Positions 41,220 through 49,763 of a stretch of DNA of 64,000 bases are shown one piece after another. The stretch covers positions 372,001 to 436,000 of the forward strand of contig NZ_AGFX01000018.1 of the NCBI RefSeq assembly GCF_000236805.1, written 5' to 3'. The notes below the pieces were generated by a model. It searched no databases, was not told the DNA's origin, and saw only the letters and a program-made list of their open reading frames with translations. The stretch comes from Paenibacillus peoriae KCTC 3763 (lineage in GTDB: Bacteria > Bacillota > Bacilli > Paenibacillales > Paenibacillaceae). A program made the translations under genes and the position numbers. Numbering within the stretch: the first letter of the stretch is position 1; each line of letters opens with the position of its first letter.

Positions 41220-41717
41220 TTGAATAGTGAAAAAAGACTACGCACCGCAACGCCCAGATGGCTTGGGGTGGCGGTAAAGGCGCTTGTCTATTTGGAAAAG
41301 CACGGAGAGCTCTGTGCCAGCGGATCGATTGCCCGCTCCATTGACTGTGAAGTAACCCTGGTACGCAGGGTGCTGACGCGACTTGTACAGGCAGAATTAA
41401 TCGCAGCACGCGAGGGCCGTGAGGGAGGCTATGTGCTGACCCGTTCGGCAGACCATATTACACTTGCAGATATATATCACGCCATTGAAATAGGTGATCC
41501 GATTTTCCCGGGTATGATGCATGAACCGGAGACGAACCCTTTTTGTGGGGAGCTGGCGATCGCTGTATCTGAAATATTAGCCGAGAGCGAACGCCGTATG
41601 CTGGAGGTATGGAAGTCTCATACACTAGCTTCGCTCGCCAAGCGTACAACACTCGCAGTGGGCAGCTCCAGCCATCATGAAGGCAAGGATAACGAGGCAT
41701 CTTCCAAAAGGGAATAG
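41220..41717 (+). CDS. Rrf2-family transcriptional regulator
   Basis: The product of about 165 residues has an Rrf2 winged helix: WLGVAVKALVYLEKHGEL, ASGSIARSIDCEVTLVRRVL, and GREGGYVLTRSADHITLADI. The cluster-binding cysteines of IscR/NsrR-type members are not evident apart from NPFCGELA, so it resembles the YwnA-like non-iron group. TTG 41220 is placed about nine bases after AGGGGTG; GTG 41208 would lie inside that site. It stands alone after the GH3 gene, with a hairpin following. Confidence 0.8.
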   Translation: MNSEKRLRTATPRWLGVAVKALVYLEKHGELCASGSIARSIDCEVTLVRRVLTRLVQAELIAAREGREGGYVLTRSADHITLADIYHAIEIGDPIFPGMMHEPETNPFCGELAIAVSEILAESERRMLEVWKSHTLASLAKRTTLAVGSSSHHEGKDNEASSKRE

Positions 41718-41738
41718 CACATTTTTATTCAAAATGAT

Positions 41739-41781
41739 AATAGCCGATACAACTCTCCAAAAGAGGATTGTATCGGCTATT
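41739..41781. other. Bidirectional hairpin between convergent genes
   Basis: AATAGCCGATACAA and TTGTATCGGCTATT form a 14-bp stem between the Rrf2 and GGDEF genes. No long T run follows, so it is a weak or processing terminator for both sides. Confidence 0.6.
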
Positions 41782-41810
41782 GGTGTTGGGGACGTATGTC
41801 CCAAACTAAA

Positions 41811-42917
41811 CTATATTTCATACGAGCAAATCCGGTTACGCCCCGCATGTTTAGCTTCGTATAATGCTTTATCCGCTTGCTCCAGCAGAGCCGCCCCCGA
41901 GATATCTCCCCCGGTATCAGGAAAGGTTGTCACGCCGATCGACACGGTGATTTTAAGAATAGGCCTGTCCGCTAGAACAAACTCGTACTGATTCACGCCG
42001 CTAAGAATCTGATTCGCTATGCGCAGTGCTTGCCGAAAAGAACAATTTGGCAAAAGCACGGTGAATTCCTCTCCCCCGCTGCGGGTGACAATGTCATTAG
42101 AGCGACATTTGTCAATCAAAATCTGTCCAAGCTGGCGCAGCACGGCATCTCCCGCAGCATGACCATAGGTATCGTTCACTTCCTTGAAGTGATCAATATC
42201 CAGCACCAGTACAGATAGGTGCTCGTGACGTTGACGAGCCCGGGGAAGCTGTTCTTCCAGTGAAGATTCAAGCTGCCTTCTGTTGCTTAAATTGGTGAGA
42301 TGGTCTGTATAGGAGGTGTGCTCCAGACGAAGCAGTAGCTCATTGGAGGTATTGATAGACTCAGCAATGATATATACAAGGAACCCGCCTGCCATGGAAA
42401 TCACGAAATGGAGCGGATAAACGTGCAGGACAGCATCTATATTATTATTCAAATTAATCATGAAAGGACAGAAGATAACGCCCAAAGCGAAAACATTCAT
42501 AATGATCAGCTTAGATAAACGGGACCAGGACAGATGTGACAGTAAAGCGCAACCCAGGCCCACGAGCATCATAAATAAAGCTCCTACGATGGCCTGTGTG
42601 GTGACACCAAACAGCAATAATCTGCCTAAGCATATAAATAGGGTAGTCAGGAGCGCTGCCGGACCGCCAATGTAAGTCGCGGTAGCCACAATGGCCAGAT
42701 GGCGAAGATCGGCAATCGTATTAAAACCAACGTGGAATGAATAGTACATCAGAACAATGCCATAGAACCCAAAAAGAGCGCCTCCAATCCAATGTACCTT
42801 ATACTTTAAGGTGTGTAGACGGATTTTATACCTTTGTGATATGAGGCCGGTTATATACAAAAAGGTAACAAGGATACAGGTATTTACAAAGAACGTACTG
42901 AACAAGATGCTAACCAC
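41811..42917 (-). CDS. Membrane GGDEF diguanylate cyclase (5TMR-LYT type)
   Basis: The 368-residue product has about six N-terminal membrane helices of the 5TMR-LYT sensor type (HWIGGALFGFYGIVLMYYSF, IADLRHLAIVATATYIGGPA). A cytoplasmic GGDEF domain starts at TDHLTNLSNRRQLE and contains VLDIDHFKEVNDTYGH and the active-site RSGGEEFTVLL. The intact GGEEF motif predicts c-di-GMP synthesis; no EAL domain is present. The GTG at 42917 sits close to its ribosome site; TTG 42905 (GGGAGTGG eight bases upstream) may be the true start. Nothing nearby indicates its signal. Confidence 0.9.
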   Translation of the reverse strand: MVSILFSTFFVNTCILVTFLYITGLISQRYKIRLHTLKYKVHWIGGALFGFYGIVLMYYSFHVGFNTIADLRHLAIVATATYIGGPAALLTTLFICLGRLLLFGVTTQAIVGALFMMLVGLGCALLSHLSWSRLSKLIIMNVFALGVIFCPFMINLNNNIDAVLHVYPLHFVISMAGGFLVYIIAESINTSNELLLRLEHTSYTDHLTNLSNRRQLESSLEEQLPRARQRHEHLSVLVLDIDHFKEVNDTYGHAAGDAVLRQLGQILIDKCRSNDIVTRSGGEEFTVLLPNCSFRQALRIANQILSGVNQYEFVLADRPILKITVSIGVTTFPDTGGDISGAALLEQADKALYEAKHAGRNRICSYEI

Positions 42918-43121
42918 TCCCGAGAGGCATATTCCTTCATTTTATCAAAAAAAATTGACATTAGGCTTGAAAATGAAGAATTTATTGAAATTTATTACGC
43001 CGATGTGACTTATAACGTTTCGTTCTTACATTTAGTACATAACTGGAAATAGATTGAGCATACTCCAAAAATACAAATGGCTTAATTTATCCGATCCCAT
43101 TGACTTGGAATAAATTAAGAT

Positions 43122-43178
43122 TTATACTTATTCTAAATTAAATTGCTATTGTGATTACTAGTTAAGAATAAATATAAT
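43122..43178 (+). promoter_or_regulatory. perR promoter with PerR-box-like operator
   Basis: TTATACTTATTCTAA (43122-43136) agrees with the PerR box TTATAATNATTATAA at 12 of 14 fixed positions. A promoter-like pair TTGTGA (43149-43154) and TATAAT (43173-43178) follows with an 18-base spacer, so the operator covers the upstream edge. Autoregulation is typical for PerR. Confidence 0.65.
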
Positions 43179-43203
43179 CTAGCTTAGTTAAGGGAGATGC
43201 GGT

Positions 43204-43599
43204 ATGAGAACCTTAAATTTAACCTCGCAACGCCAAGCGGTGTACGATGTGGTTCGTGAGGCCCATGATCATCCTACTGCGGCCGATGTTATGAATCGGT
43301 TAATGGAGCGCGGATATAATCTGGCCTATGGAACGGTATATAATTCGCTGCGTTATTTAACAGATAAGGAATTAATCCGCGAGTTGAAGCTAGGGGAAGC
43401 TGCCAGTCGTTATGACGGACGAATGGACGATCATCAGCATATTATTTGTCAGGTATGCGGACGGGTAGATGAAGTGATGAGCGAGGTTCCAGACGATTGG
43501 ACCGAGACGGTTGCGCATGAAACGGGATATGCCATTGCCCATGCCCATGTCGTATTCGGAGGAGTGTGTAAGGAATGCCAAAGCAAGCGAATCAAATAA
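43204..43599 (+). CDS. perR: Fur-family peroxide regulator (PerR-like)
   Basis: The 131-residue product has the Fur winged helix (LTSQRQAVYDVVREAHDHPT, AYGTVYNSLRYLTDKELI) and the metal site SRYDGRMDDHQHIICQVCG, followed by VDEV and VCKECQ. The pattern of Asp, His-x-His and the later Asp of VDE follows B. subtilis PerR (Asp85, His91, His93, Asp104), where peroxide oxidises the His ligands. A PerR-like box lies in its own promoter and another at dps (26938). AAGGGAGA precedes the ATG. Its end overlaps the next gene by 25 bases. Fur or Zur cannot be fully excluded. Confidence 0.85.
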   Translation: MRTLNLTSQRQAVYDVVREAHDHPTAADVMNRLMERGYNLAYGTVYNSLRYLTDKELIRELKLGEAASRYDGRMDDHQHIICQVCGRVDEVMSEVPDDWTETVAHETGYAIAHAHVVFGGVCKECQSKRIK

Positions 43600-44414
43600 C
43601 GAATCGTTTCAAAGCAGATGAGATGCCCAGACGGGTGAAGGGTAACTGGACAACGATGTTATCCACTCCCTCTGCCCCTGTGTTGCAGACGGCTCCTTCC
43701 AATGAGCCGTTGTACTGCCCGACCACACGTCGCCTCGTTCTGATCAGCTCGGTTCCGGGTGTAGTTCATGGCTTGGTACGTACATTGTCAGACGCGTGCT
43801 TTGATGTGATGGTGTTCCATCGCTGGGAGCCGGAAGTGCAGCGCCATTTGGAAAGTGATCTGTTGATTTACGATTTGACAGCTGCCGATACACGTAGTGA
43901 GTTGCTGGATTTCCGCAATCGTCTTGCGGCAGATCATATGAAAGACACCCCTGTCATGTATGTGGTTCAGGATCGGTCGGCTGTACGAGCGCATGAACTG
44001 CTTCCTTCCGAAGAGGTTCTGGTATGGCCGCTGGCTTCCAATCACATGGTGCATGATATCGAACGGATGATTGTACGTCATCCGGCAGCTTCCCGTCAGG
44101 CAGGGCAGACCAGCCGCCGCACTATGTTCAAGGATATTTGGATTGACCGTGATAAAATGCTAGTATACAAAGAAGAAAAACAATTGAGTTTGACCAAAAC
44201 AGAATACGATTTGCTGTTGAAGCTGATTGATGCGCAAGGCAAAGTGATCTCCCGTGAGCAAATGATGCACGATATCTGGGAGACGGATTTTGTAGGTGGC
44301 AGCAACGTTGTAGACGTGCATGTCAAAAGTTTGCGCAAGAAGCTGGATGACCGACCTGCCGAGCCTGAATATATTGCGACGGTCAGAGGCGTAGGCTACA
44401 GATTGGCAGATTGA
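43575..44414 (+). CDS. OmpR-type winged-helix regulator with degenerate receiver domain
   Basis: The 279-residue product has a C-terminal OmpR/PhoB winged helix (KQLSLTKTEYDLLLKLIDAQ, SREQMMHDIW, VDVHVKSLRKKLDD, YIATVRGVGYRLAD). Residues about 50-170 look like a CheY-type receiver (RRLVLISSVPGVVHGLVRTL, LLIYDLTAADTRSE), but the acidic pocket at the first strand is absent; the phospho-acceptor could be the Asp of IYDLT. No histidine kinase lies next to it. The ATG at 43575 is inside perR with GGAGGAG ten bases upstream, so translation is coupled to perR. This hints at a peroxide-linked, kinase-independent regulator, which is inference. Confidence 0.75.
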   Translation: MPKQANQITNRFKADEMPRRVKGNWTTMLSTPSAPVLQTAPSNEPLYCPTTRRLVLISSVPGVVHGLVRTLSDACFDVMVFHRWEPEVQRHLESDLLIYDLTAADTRSELLDFRNRLAADHMKDTPVMYVVQDRSAVRAHELLPSEEVLVWPLASNHMVHDIERMIVRHPAASRQAGQTSRRTMFKDIWIDRDKMLVYKEEKQLSLTKTEYDLLLKLIDAQGKVISREQMMHDIWETDFVGGSNVVDVHVKSLRKKLDDRPAEPEYIATVRGVGYRLAD

Positions 44415-44528
44415 ACCGAAGGTCATCAAAGCTGATAATTTTCGCCGGATGGAGACATTCGGCGGAGATATATGAATTCCTTGAGGAAACTGACACAAGC
44501 TGAGACAGTTGACTTTATCAGGGTACAT

Positions 44529-44547
44529 ACACTACAATCGGTAGTGT
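44529..44547 (+). promoter_or_regulatory. Palindromic operator upstream of the BlaI-type gene
   Basis: ACACTAC-AATCG-GTAGTGT is a perfect 7-5-7 inverted repeat ending 13 bases before the start of the BlaI-type gene. It shares its half-site CACTAC with a palindrome at 45898-45914 upstream of the DoxX gene. BlaI/MecI repressors bind ACTACA/TGTAGT-type dyads. Confidence 0.65.
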
Positions 44548-44559
44548 GAGGTGCTTCTT

Positions 44560-44973
44560 ATGAAACGACTGAATTTTAAAGCTGGCGAAACCGGACTTAA
44601 CCGTTTTTTCGGACCTCTGGAAGCCAAAATCATGGATATTTTATGGTCCACTTCGGATCGGAGTATCAAAGAAGTGCAGACCGCGTTGAAGGGGGACCGT
44701 GACTTTAACTTCAATACGGTGATGACCGTTATGAACCGTTTGGTGGAAAAGGAAATACTGAGTAAGAGTATCCACGGAAGAACGTCTTTATATCGCCCAG
44801 TTCTAAGCAGGGAAGAGTTCATGGATGAACAATCCAAGGAGCTGAGTCACGAATTGGTGGATGAATTTGGTCCACTCGCTGTCAATCATATGATTGATGC
44901 TCTGGAGATGGCTGACCCCGTGCTGATCGAACGTCTGGAACAAAAAATTAAACAATGGAAAAAGGATATGTAG
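44560..44973 (+). CDS. BlaI/MecI-family repressor
   Basis: The 137-residue product has the BlaI winged helix (RFFGPLEAKIMDILWSTSD, FNFNTVMTVMNRLVEKEIL, GRTSLYRPVLSREEF) and a C-terminal helical dimer domain. BlaI proteins are inactivated by a membrane BlaR1/M56 protease, and an M56 gene starts three bases downstream. ATG 44560 follows GTGAGGTG; the in-frame GTG at 44551 is part of that site. An inverted repeat in front suggests autorepression. Confidence 0.88.
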   Translation: MKRLNFKAGETGLNRFFGPLEAKIMDILWSTSDRSIKEVQTALKGDRDFNFNTVMTVMNRLVEKEILSKSIHGRTSLYRPVLSREEFMDEQSKELSHELVDEFGPLAVNHMIDALEMADPVLIERLEQKIKQWKKDM

Positions 44974-44976
44974 ACG

Positions 44977-45837
44977 ATGTGGAAAACACGTTCTAAATTA
45001 CTGTTTACAGCAGGCGCCTTGATTTCGGGTTTCGCCCTTATACAGATGGGTATGTACGCCGGGCAGCATGTTTTCGGCTGGACATTGAATTTTAACGTGT
45101 TTCAAATTTGTAGAAGTCTGTTGCAAAATTATGGAATCGGCTACATGGTGGATGCGCTTAGCGGGCTCGTCTTCCTTACCTTCGGCATCGCCGGGTGCGA
45201 AGCGGTCCGACAGTGTATGGCCACGAGGGCAGCTTTCCGCAGACTGCACCGAATGCGTGACCTGCCGTTGACGGAGGCACTGGGTGAACGATATCGTGAA
45301 CTCGGGGCTGACCGGATTTGGGTCATAGATTATGCCAAGCCTGCCGCCTTCACCATGGGGTTATGGAGGCCGCGCATTGTATTATCCTCCGCATTGTTGT
45401 CCGTACTGGACAAACACGAGGAGGAGGCTGTCATATACCATGAAGCGCATCATATGAAACATTATGATCCATTGAAGACATGGTTGCTGCAAATGTGTGC
45501 TACCCTGCTGTTCTACTTGCCGGTGCTGCGTCATATTACCAACCATTATAAGATAGCCCGTGAAATTTTAGCCGACAATGAAGCCATTAATCAGGCCGGT
45601 TCGCCGGTTGGGATTGGAAGCGCACTGCTCAAACTTCTGAGTATGACGCCTGCCAAGACGCGCCTGGTAAACTCTGCCGCTTGCTCCTCTTTTGCAGAAA
45701 CGTCCATTAACTACCGTATCTCACGTATTTTAGATCCGCAGCTAGAGCCGATCATCCCAATGCCTTGGCGTTCGATTATGTTTTCCAGCTATGTGCTAGT
45801 GATGCTGACACTTATGTTTGCACTGGCGTTAATGTAG
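44977..45837 (+). CDS. M56-family membrane metallopeptidase (short BlaR1-like)
   Basis: The 286-residue product has membrane helices at both ends (SKLLFTAGALISGFALIQMG, FSSYVLVMLTLMFALALM), and a cytoplasmic gluzincin domain with YHEAHHMKHYDP (HExxH) and EILADNEAI. It lacks the penicillin-binding sensor domain of BlaR1/MecR1, so its signal must be different. It is in an operon with the BlaI-type gene (three bases apart), whose product is its probable cleavage target. It may sense wall or redox stress via its membrane part; this is inference. Confidence 0.85.
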   Translation: MWKTRSKLLFTAGALISGFALIQMGMYAGQHVFGWTLNFNVFQICRSLLQNYGIGYMVDALSGLVFLTFGIAGCEAVRQCMATRAAFRRLHRMRDLPLTEALGERYRELGADRIWVIDYAKPAAFTMGLWRPRIVLSSALLSVLDKHEEEAVIYHEAHHMKHYDPLKTWLLQMCATLLFYLPVLRHITNHYKIAREILADNEAINQAGSPVGIGSALLKLLSMTPAKTRLVNSAACSSFAETSINYRISRILDPQLEPIIPMPWRSIMFSSYVLVMLTLMFALALM

Positions 45838-45897
45838 TTTGGTAAGATATATCCTAATGGTGGCGCTTTAAGCGCTACCGATTCTTGATATGTAATA

Positions 45898-45914
45898 CAC
45901 TACACATTGTAGTG
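45898..45914 (+). promoter_or_regulatory. Second BlaI-type palindromic operator, upstream of doxX-like gene
   Basis: CACTACA-CAT-TGTAGTG is a perfect 7-3-7 dyad about 40 bases before the DoxX start. The half-site matches the operator at 44529-44547, suggesting that the BlaI-type repressor controls both units. Confidence 0.65.
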
Positions 45915-45955
45915 CTGGTTATCTAATCTGTATACAATCTAAAGGAGATGAGCAT

Positions 45956-46363
45956 ATGAATCAAACACTTACGAATATTGGATTACTGTTGGTACGAATC
46001 TTTACAGGGGTTATTTTCATTGTTCACGGTTCACAAAAATTTCAGGGACTGGACGGAACCTCCGGCTTCTTCCAAAGTATAGGACTTCCTGGCTGGTTGG
46101 CTCCTGTGGTCGCTGCGGTTGAACTGGTCGGCGGTATTGCACTGGTCCTAGGTATTGGAACACGACTTGCCGGAGCAGCGTTGACCATCGTGATGATCGG
46201 TGTATTGCTGACTGCTAAAAAAGGACAGCCCTTTGGCTCGATAGAATTTGATCTGCTGGTTCTGTTCACCAGCCTTCAGCAAACACTTGTTGGTGGACGT
46301 TTTCTGGCGGTAGATCAGTTGTTTGGCCGTAAAAAGTCTGGAAGCAGCAACGTGCAGGTCTAA
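45956..46363 (+). CDS. DoxX-family membrane protein
   Basis: The 135-residue product has four membrane helices typical of DoxX: LLLVRIFTGVIFIVHGSQKF, LAPVVAAVELVGGIALVLG, AALTIVMIGVLLTA and LLVLFTSLQQTLVGG. DoxX proteins are linked with redox or thiol stress and quinone reduction, but the reaction is uncertain. The ATG follows AAAGGAGATGAGC. A BlaI-type palindrome precedes it, and a strong terminator follows, so it is a separate transcript of the same regulon. Confidence 0.88.
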   Translation: MNQTLTNIGLLLVRIFTGVIFIVHGSQKFQGLDGTSGFFQSIGLPGWLAPVVAAVELVGGIALVLGIGTRLAGAALTIVMIGVLLTAKKGQPFGSIEFDLLVLFTSLQQTLVGGRFLAVDQLFGRKKSGSSNVQV

Positions 46364-46386
46364 AGTTCAGGTCTAATTCATCATAT

Positions 46387-46421
46387 GAACCGCGCCCTTG
46401 GTCTCAGGGCGCGGTTTTTTA
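46387..46421 (+). terminator. Terminator of the DoxX gene
   Basis: AACCGCGCCCT / AGGGCGCGGTT stem with TGGTCTC loop, followed by TTTTTTATTTT. Confidence 0.95.
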
Positions 46422-46447
46422 TTTTGCCCATTTATGAAATATAGCTG

Positions 46448-46475
46448 TAAATCATTTGCTGCATTTGACCGATAT
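46448..46475 (+). promoter_or_regulatory. Sigma-D-like promoter of the chemoreceptor gene
   Basis: TAAA (46448-46451), a 16-base spacer and ACCGATAT (46468-46475) match the motility sigma factor pattern TAAA-N15/16-GCCGATAT with one change, about 55 bases before the start. Confidence 0.6.
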
Positions 46476-46528
46476 AACTTCCATGAGTGTAATTAAAACA
46501 TAGCTTTTCAAGTAAAGGGGAAAAACAC

Positions 46529-48514
46529 ATGGGAAAAATGCGAAAGAGAACGACCATTTGGACACTCAGAAACAAGCTTGTTTTGGGTTTTCTGCTTATT
46601 TTGTTGGTTCCGAGCTTAAGTATATCTATCGCGACTTATAATTCATCGTTTAATGCTATGGAGAAGCAGCTCTACAGCAGTGCAAATCAGGGAGTAGTGA
46701 CAGCTAATTCGGTAATCGAATATTCACTTTCCAGTAAAATCAAAGATGTGGGTTATTTAGCTAAGGGACTCGACAGCTCCATGATTGATGGTCGAAACAG
46801 CCCGTTGATTCAGCCCAAGTTGATTCAATACATAGGTCTGTACGAGGATGCGACCGATGTTTTTGTCGGTACTCCAGACGGTCTGATGATTCGGGGGGTG
46901 CCTAAAGAGGACGAAGGTACATATGATCCCCGCAAGCGGGACTGGTATATGGAAGCGATGAAGCAGCCTGGTAAAGTGGCAATTACCCCTGTCGTAATAA
47001 ATTCATCCGGTATTCCTGTTGTCGTCGTATCTCAAACGCTCTCCGACCAGTCCGGAGTTATCGGGATTTCTCTGAATCTGGAAAGTGTACGTAAACTGGC
47101 TTCCATCAAAGTGGGGCAAGAGGGATATATCATTATTTTGGATCATACGAAAAAATTTGTGGTCCACCCTACGATTAAGCCGGGTACAACTCTTGATGCA
47201 AGCTTTATTAATGATATGTATGCTGCGCCGAGCGGACAGTATACTTATGTGTATGAAGGCCAAGAGAAGTACCTGAACTATGTTACGAATAAGGAAACCG
47301 GTTGGAAAATTGCGGGAACCTTCTATCAATCCGAAATTAGCGATGCCACCGCTGCCATGCGTTACGTAACCATTTTCGTGCTGGCAGCCTCGTTAGTGCT
47401 TGCACTTATTGCGATTTTTCTGATTACCCGTTCCGTTCTGGTGCCGATCCGCAAACTGCAAAAATCGGCAGAGCAGATCAGTGAAGGAGATTTGACAGGC
47501 GATTTGGAGACAGGAAAAACCGATGAGGTGGGTCAGTTGTCTTCTCACTTCCAATCGATGGTGGATAGCTTGCGCGCAATGATTCGAAGCGTACACGAAA
47601 CCACAGATCGGGTAAGCTCTTCGGCAGAGGAATTGGCTTCGGGGGCCGATCAGACGACCCAAGCCATTGAGCATGTCACCATAGCTATTCAGGAAGTAGC
47701 AGTGGGCAGTGAGCGCCAGGCCCAGAGTGTCAAACATGGCTCTGTAAGTATGGAAGAGCTTGCTCAGCAGGCAACGGACGTATCCGATCGTATGGTGGGC
47801 GTATCTGAACAGGTAAAAAGTAACGCAGAGTCCGCACAAGCAGGCAGCAAGGCAGCTACGCGAGCTGTACGAAAGATGCATGATATCGACGAGACGGTTA
47901 ACGATCTCGGGCATGCCATGGATTCCCTGAGTGAACGCTCCAGCGAAATTGAGAATATTATCAGCGTCATATCCGGTATTGCCAAACAAACGAACCTCCT
48001 GGCGCTAAATGCATCCATTGAGGCGGCACGTGCTGGCGATCATGGCAAAGGCTTTGCTGTGGTTGCTACGGAGGTACGCAAGCTGGCTGAGGAATCTGCC
48101 AAATCAGCGACCCTGATTTCAGAGCGTATTGAGGCGATGCAGATGGATATGGACCACGCTTTGACGGCTATGCACCAAGCCCGTACACGGGTGACGGAAG
48201 GCATTGATTCAGTAAGCACGTCTGAGCAATCCTTTGCGGAAATCAGTCAGGCTGTGGAACTAGCGACGGAGCATATCAATGATATTACCGGAGTGACACA
48301 GGAAATGGCCCGGGGTGCCGCAGGTGTGGTGAGTATTATGAGCGATATTTCCCATATTTCGAACGAGGCAGCGGGCAATACCGAGTCGATCTCAGCGGCA
48401 GCTGAACAGCAACTTGCTTCTATCGAGGAAATTGCTTCTTCCTCAGCGGATCTGAGCCAAATGGCTGAGGAACTGCGTGAGCTGGTTGGACGCTTCCGAG
48501 TCGGAGAAAAATAA
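46529..48514 (+). CDS. Methyl-accepting chemotaxis protein (dCache type)
   Basis: The 661-residue receptor has an N-terminal membrane helix ([20 protein letters not shown]), a dCache ligand domain containing [20 protein letters not shown], a second helix ([20 protein letters not shown]), then HAMP ([20 protein letters not shown]) and a signalling domain with the hairpin [20 protein letters not shown]. dCache domains often bind amino acids or other small molecules; the ligand is not predictable here. AAAGGGG precedes the ATG. A sigma-D-like promoter fits motility control. Confidence 0.95.
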   Translation: MGKMRKRTTIWTLRNKLVLGFLLILLVPSLSISIATYNSSFNAMEKQLYSSANQGVVTANSVIEYSLSSKIKDVGYLAKGLDSSMIDGRNSPLIQPKLIQYIGLYEDATDVFVGTPDGLMIRGVPKEDEGTYDPRKRDWYMEAMKQPGKVAITPVVINSSGIPVVVVSQTLSDQSGVIGISLNLESVRKLASIKVGQEGYIIILDHTKKFVVHPTIKPGTTLDASFINDMYAAPSGQYTYVYEGQEKYLNYVTNKETGWKIAGTFYQSEISDATAAMRYVTIFVLAASLVLALIAIFLITRSVLVPIRKLQKSAEQISEGDLTGDLETGKTDEVGQLSSHFQSMVDSLRAMIRSVHETTDRVSSSAEELASGADQTTQAIEHVTIAIQEVAVGSERQAQSVKHGSVSMEELAQQATDVSDRMVGVSEQVKSNAESAQAGSKAATRAVRKMHDIDETVNDLGHAMDSLSERSSEIENIISVISGIAKQTNLLALNASIEAARAGDHGKGFAVVATEVRKLAEESAKSATLISERIEAMQMDMDHALTAMHQARTRVTEGIDSVSTSEQSFAEISQAVELATEHINDITGVTQEMARGAAGVVSIMSDISHISNEAAGNTESISAAAEQQLASIEEIASSSADLSQMAEELRELVGRFRVGEK

Positions 48515-48522
48515 TAAACGAT

Positions 48523-48579
48523 AAAAGCGCATGGATACAGGAGTTTATTCTCCTTGTCCATGCGCTTTTATGCTTTTTG
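48523..48579 (+). terminator. Terminator of the chemoreceptor gene
   Basis: AAAAGCGCATGGA and TCCATGCGCTTTT form a 13-bp stem, followed by ATGCTTTTT. It may serve the convergent transporter gene as well. Confidence 0.8.
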
Positions 48580-48609
48580 CCACAATTTATGGCTCATATA
48601 GATTAGACA

Positions 48610-49584
48610 CTATCTTTGGAATGATTTGCGTCGATCCAAGCGGATACGGCTTGGAGTGTTGGAGGTGCGTAGATTATTTCTTTGAACCATATTGTTCAGC
48701 ACCAGTGCGAAGATGACCAGCAATGTCCCATACAGCTCGAATTGACTGATGGCATAGCCTTGGAAGTACATGAGCACGAGCGTAGTAATCGGTACAAAGT
48801 TAATAAACAGAATTCCGTTCAACGGAGACAGCTTGCGGATTCCGGCATTCCAGCTCAGCAAGGCAGCCAGTCCTGGAAGCAGAATCATAAAGCTCATTTC
48901 GTATTTGACTGACCATACATCCTGCCAGTCCGGCACTGCAATCCAATGGAAGGCAGAGGAAACGGTGACGACGACGAAGGAAACAAGGGTTCCGAGCAGG
49001 CAGGTTAAGGTCGAATAGCGAAGAGTGGACCAGCCTGCAAAGTGGCTGCCTCCCATGGAATACAAGACCCATCCGACGACCCCTGCAAAAATGAGCAGCA
49101 GCGGCAGCAAATGCTGCCCGGCAAGCGTGAAGAAGGTCCATTTTCCGTTCGTAATTACAAGTACTGCCCCAGCCAATGCGATCACCATACTGATCAGCGT
49201 ATATTTCGGAGGCATTTTACGGGTCAGGGTCCATATCATCGCAATCGAGATCATCGGCATCAGAACTTCCATAATAGAAGCTACAATGGTGCCTGCTGCC
49301 CCCATCCAGTGTTGTCCCTGGAAAACGGCCATATTATAAATGGTAAATCCCATCGTACCGAAGAAAAGCAATTTCTTGCCCCCGCCCTCAAAGCGAAAGG
49401 CAGCCCGTCCCTCTTTGAGCCACAACAGCACGATCAGGATGAGCGAAACGACAAAATAACGTAAAAATGAAAAATACAGCGGATTGACTTGTTGCAAGGC
49501 AATGTGCGAAACCGGAAACATGGCGCCCCAGGACATGCTGGCGATCAGACACAATAAAGATCCGGTCATGATTTGTTTATTCAT
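48610..49584 (-). CDS. EamA/DMT-family transporter
   Basis: The product of about 324 residues has ten membrane helices in two EamA repeats, starting GSLLCLIASMSWGAMFPVSH, with FLRYFVVSLILIVLLWLKEG and the second repeat around FAGVVGWVLYSMGGSHFAGW. Such drug/metabolite transporters export amino acids, their analogues or other small metabolites. ATG 49584 (MNKQIMTG) has GGAGGAG about 12 bases upstream; an upstream start at 49623 covers that site. It is divergent from a LysR gene, its probable regulator, across a perfect palindrome. Confidence 0.88.
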   Translation of the reverse strand: MNKQIMTGSLLCLIASMSWGAMFPVSHIALQQVNPLYFSFLRYFVVSLILIVLLWLKEGRAAFRFEGGGKKLLFFGTMGFTIYNMAVFQGQHWMGAAGTIVASIMEVLMPMISIAMIWTLTRKMPPKYTLISMVIALAGAVLVITNGKWTFFTLAGQHLLPLLLIFAGVVGWVLYSMGGSHFAGWSTLRYSTLTCLLGTLVSFVVVTVSSAFHWIAVPDWQDVWSVKYEMSFMILLPGLAALLSWNAGIRKLSPLNGILFINFVPITTLVLMYFQGYAISQFELYGTLLVIFALVLNNMVQRNNLRTSNTPSRIRLDRRKSFQR

Positions 49585-49682
49585 GGTGAAAAAAAGCTCC
49601 TCCTTGCCGACCTCAGCGGACATATCTTATGGACACATCATAAAGGATAGGAAGCTGACGGTAAAATGATTGAAAATAAACA

Positions 49683-49707
49683 TTATGATCATTTAAAATG
49701 ATCATAA
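49683..49707. promoter_or_regulatory. Perfect 25-bp palindrome between divergent EamA and LysR genes
   Basis: TTATGATCATTT-A-AAATGATCATAA is a 12-1-12 inverted repeat. LysR proteins bind such dyads in the divergent intergenic region, so this is the likely operator for both genes. Confidence 0.65.
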
Positions 49708-49763
49708 GTGACAAGGCGCGTCAATTTCGGCGGTCTTGCCCTTCACATTAAGGGGGAGCAGTA

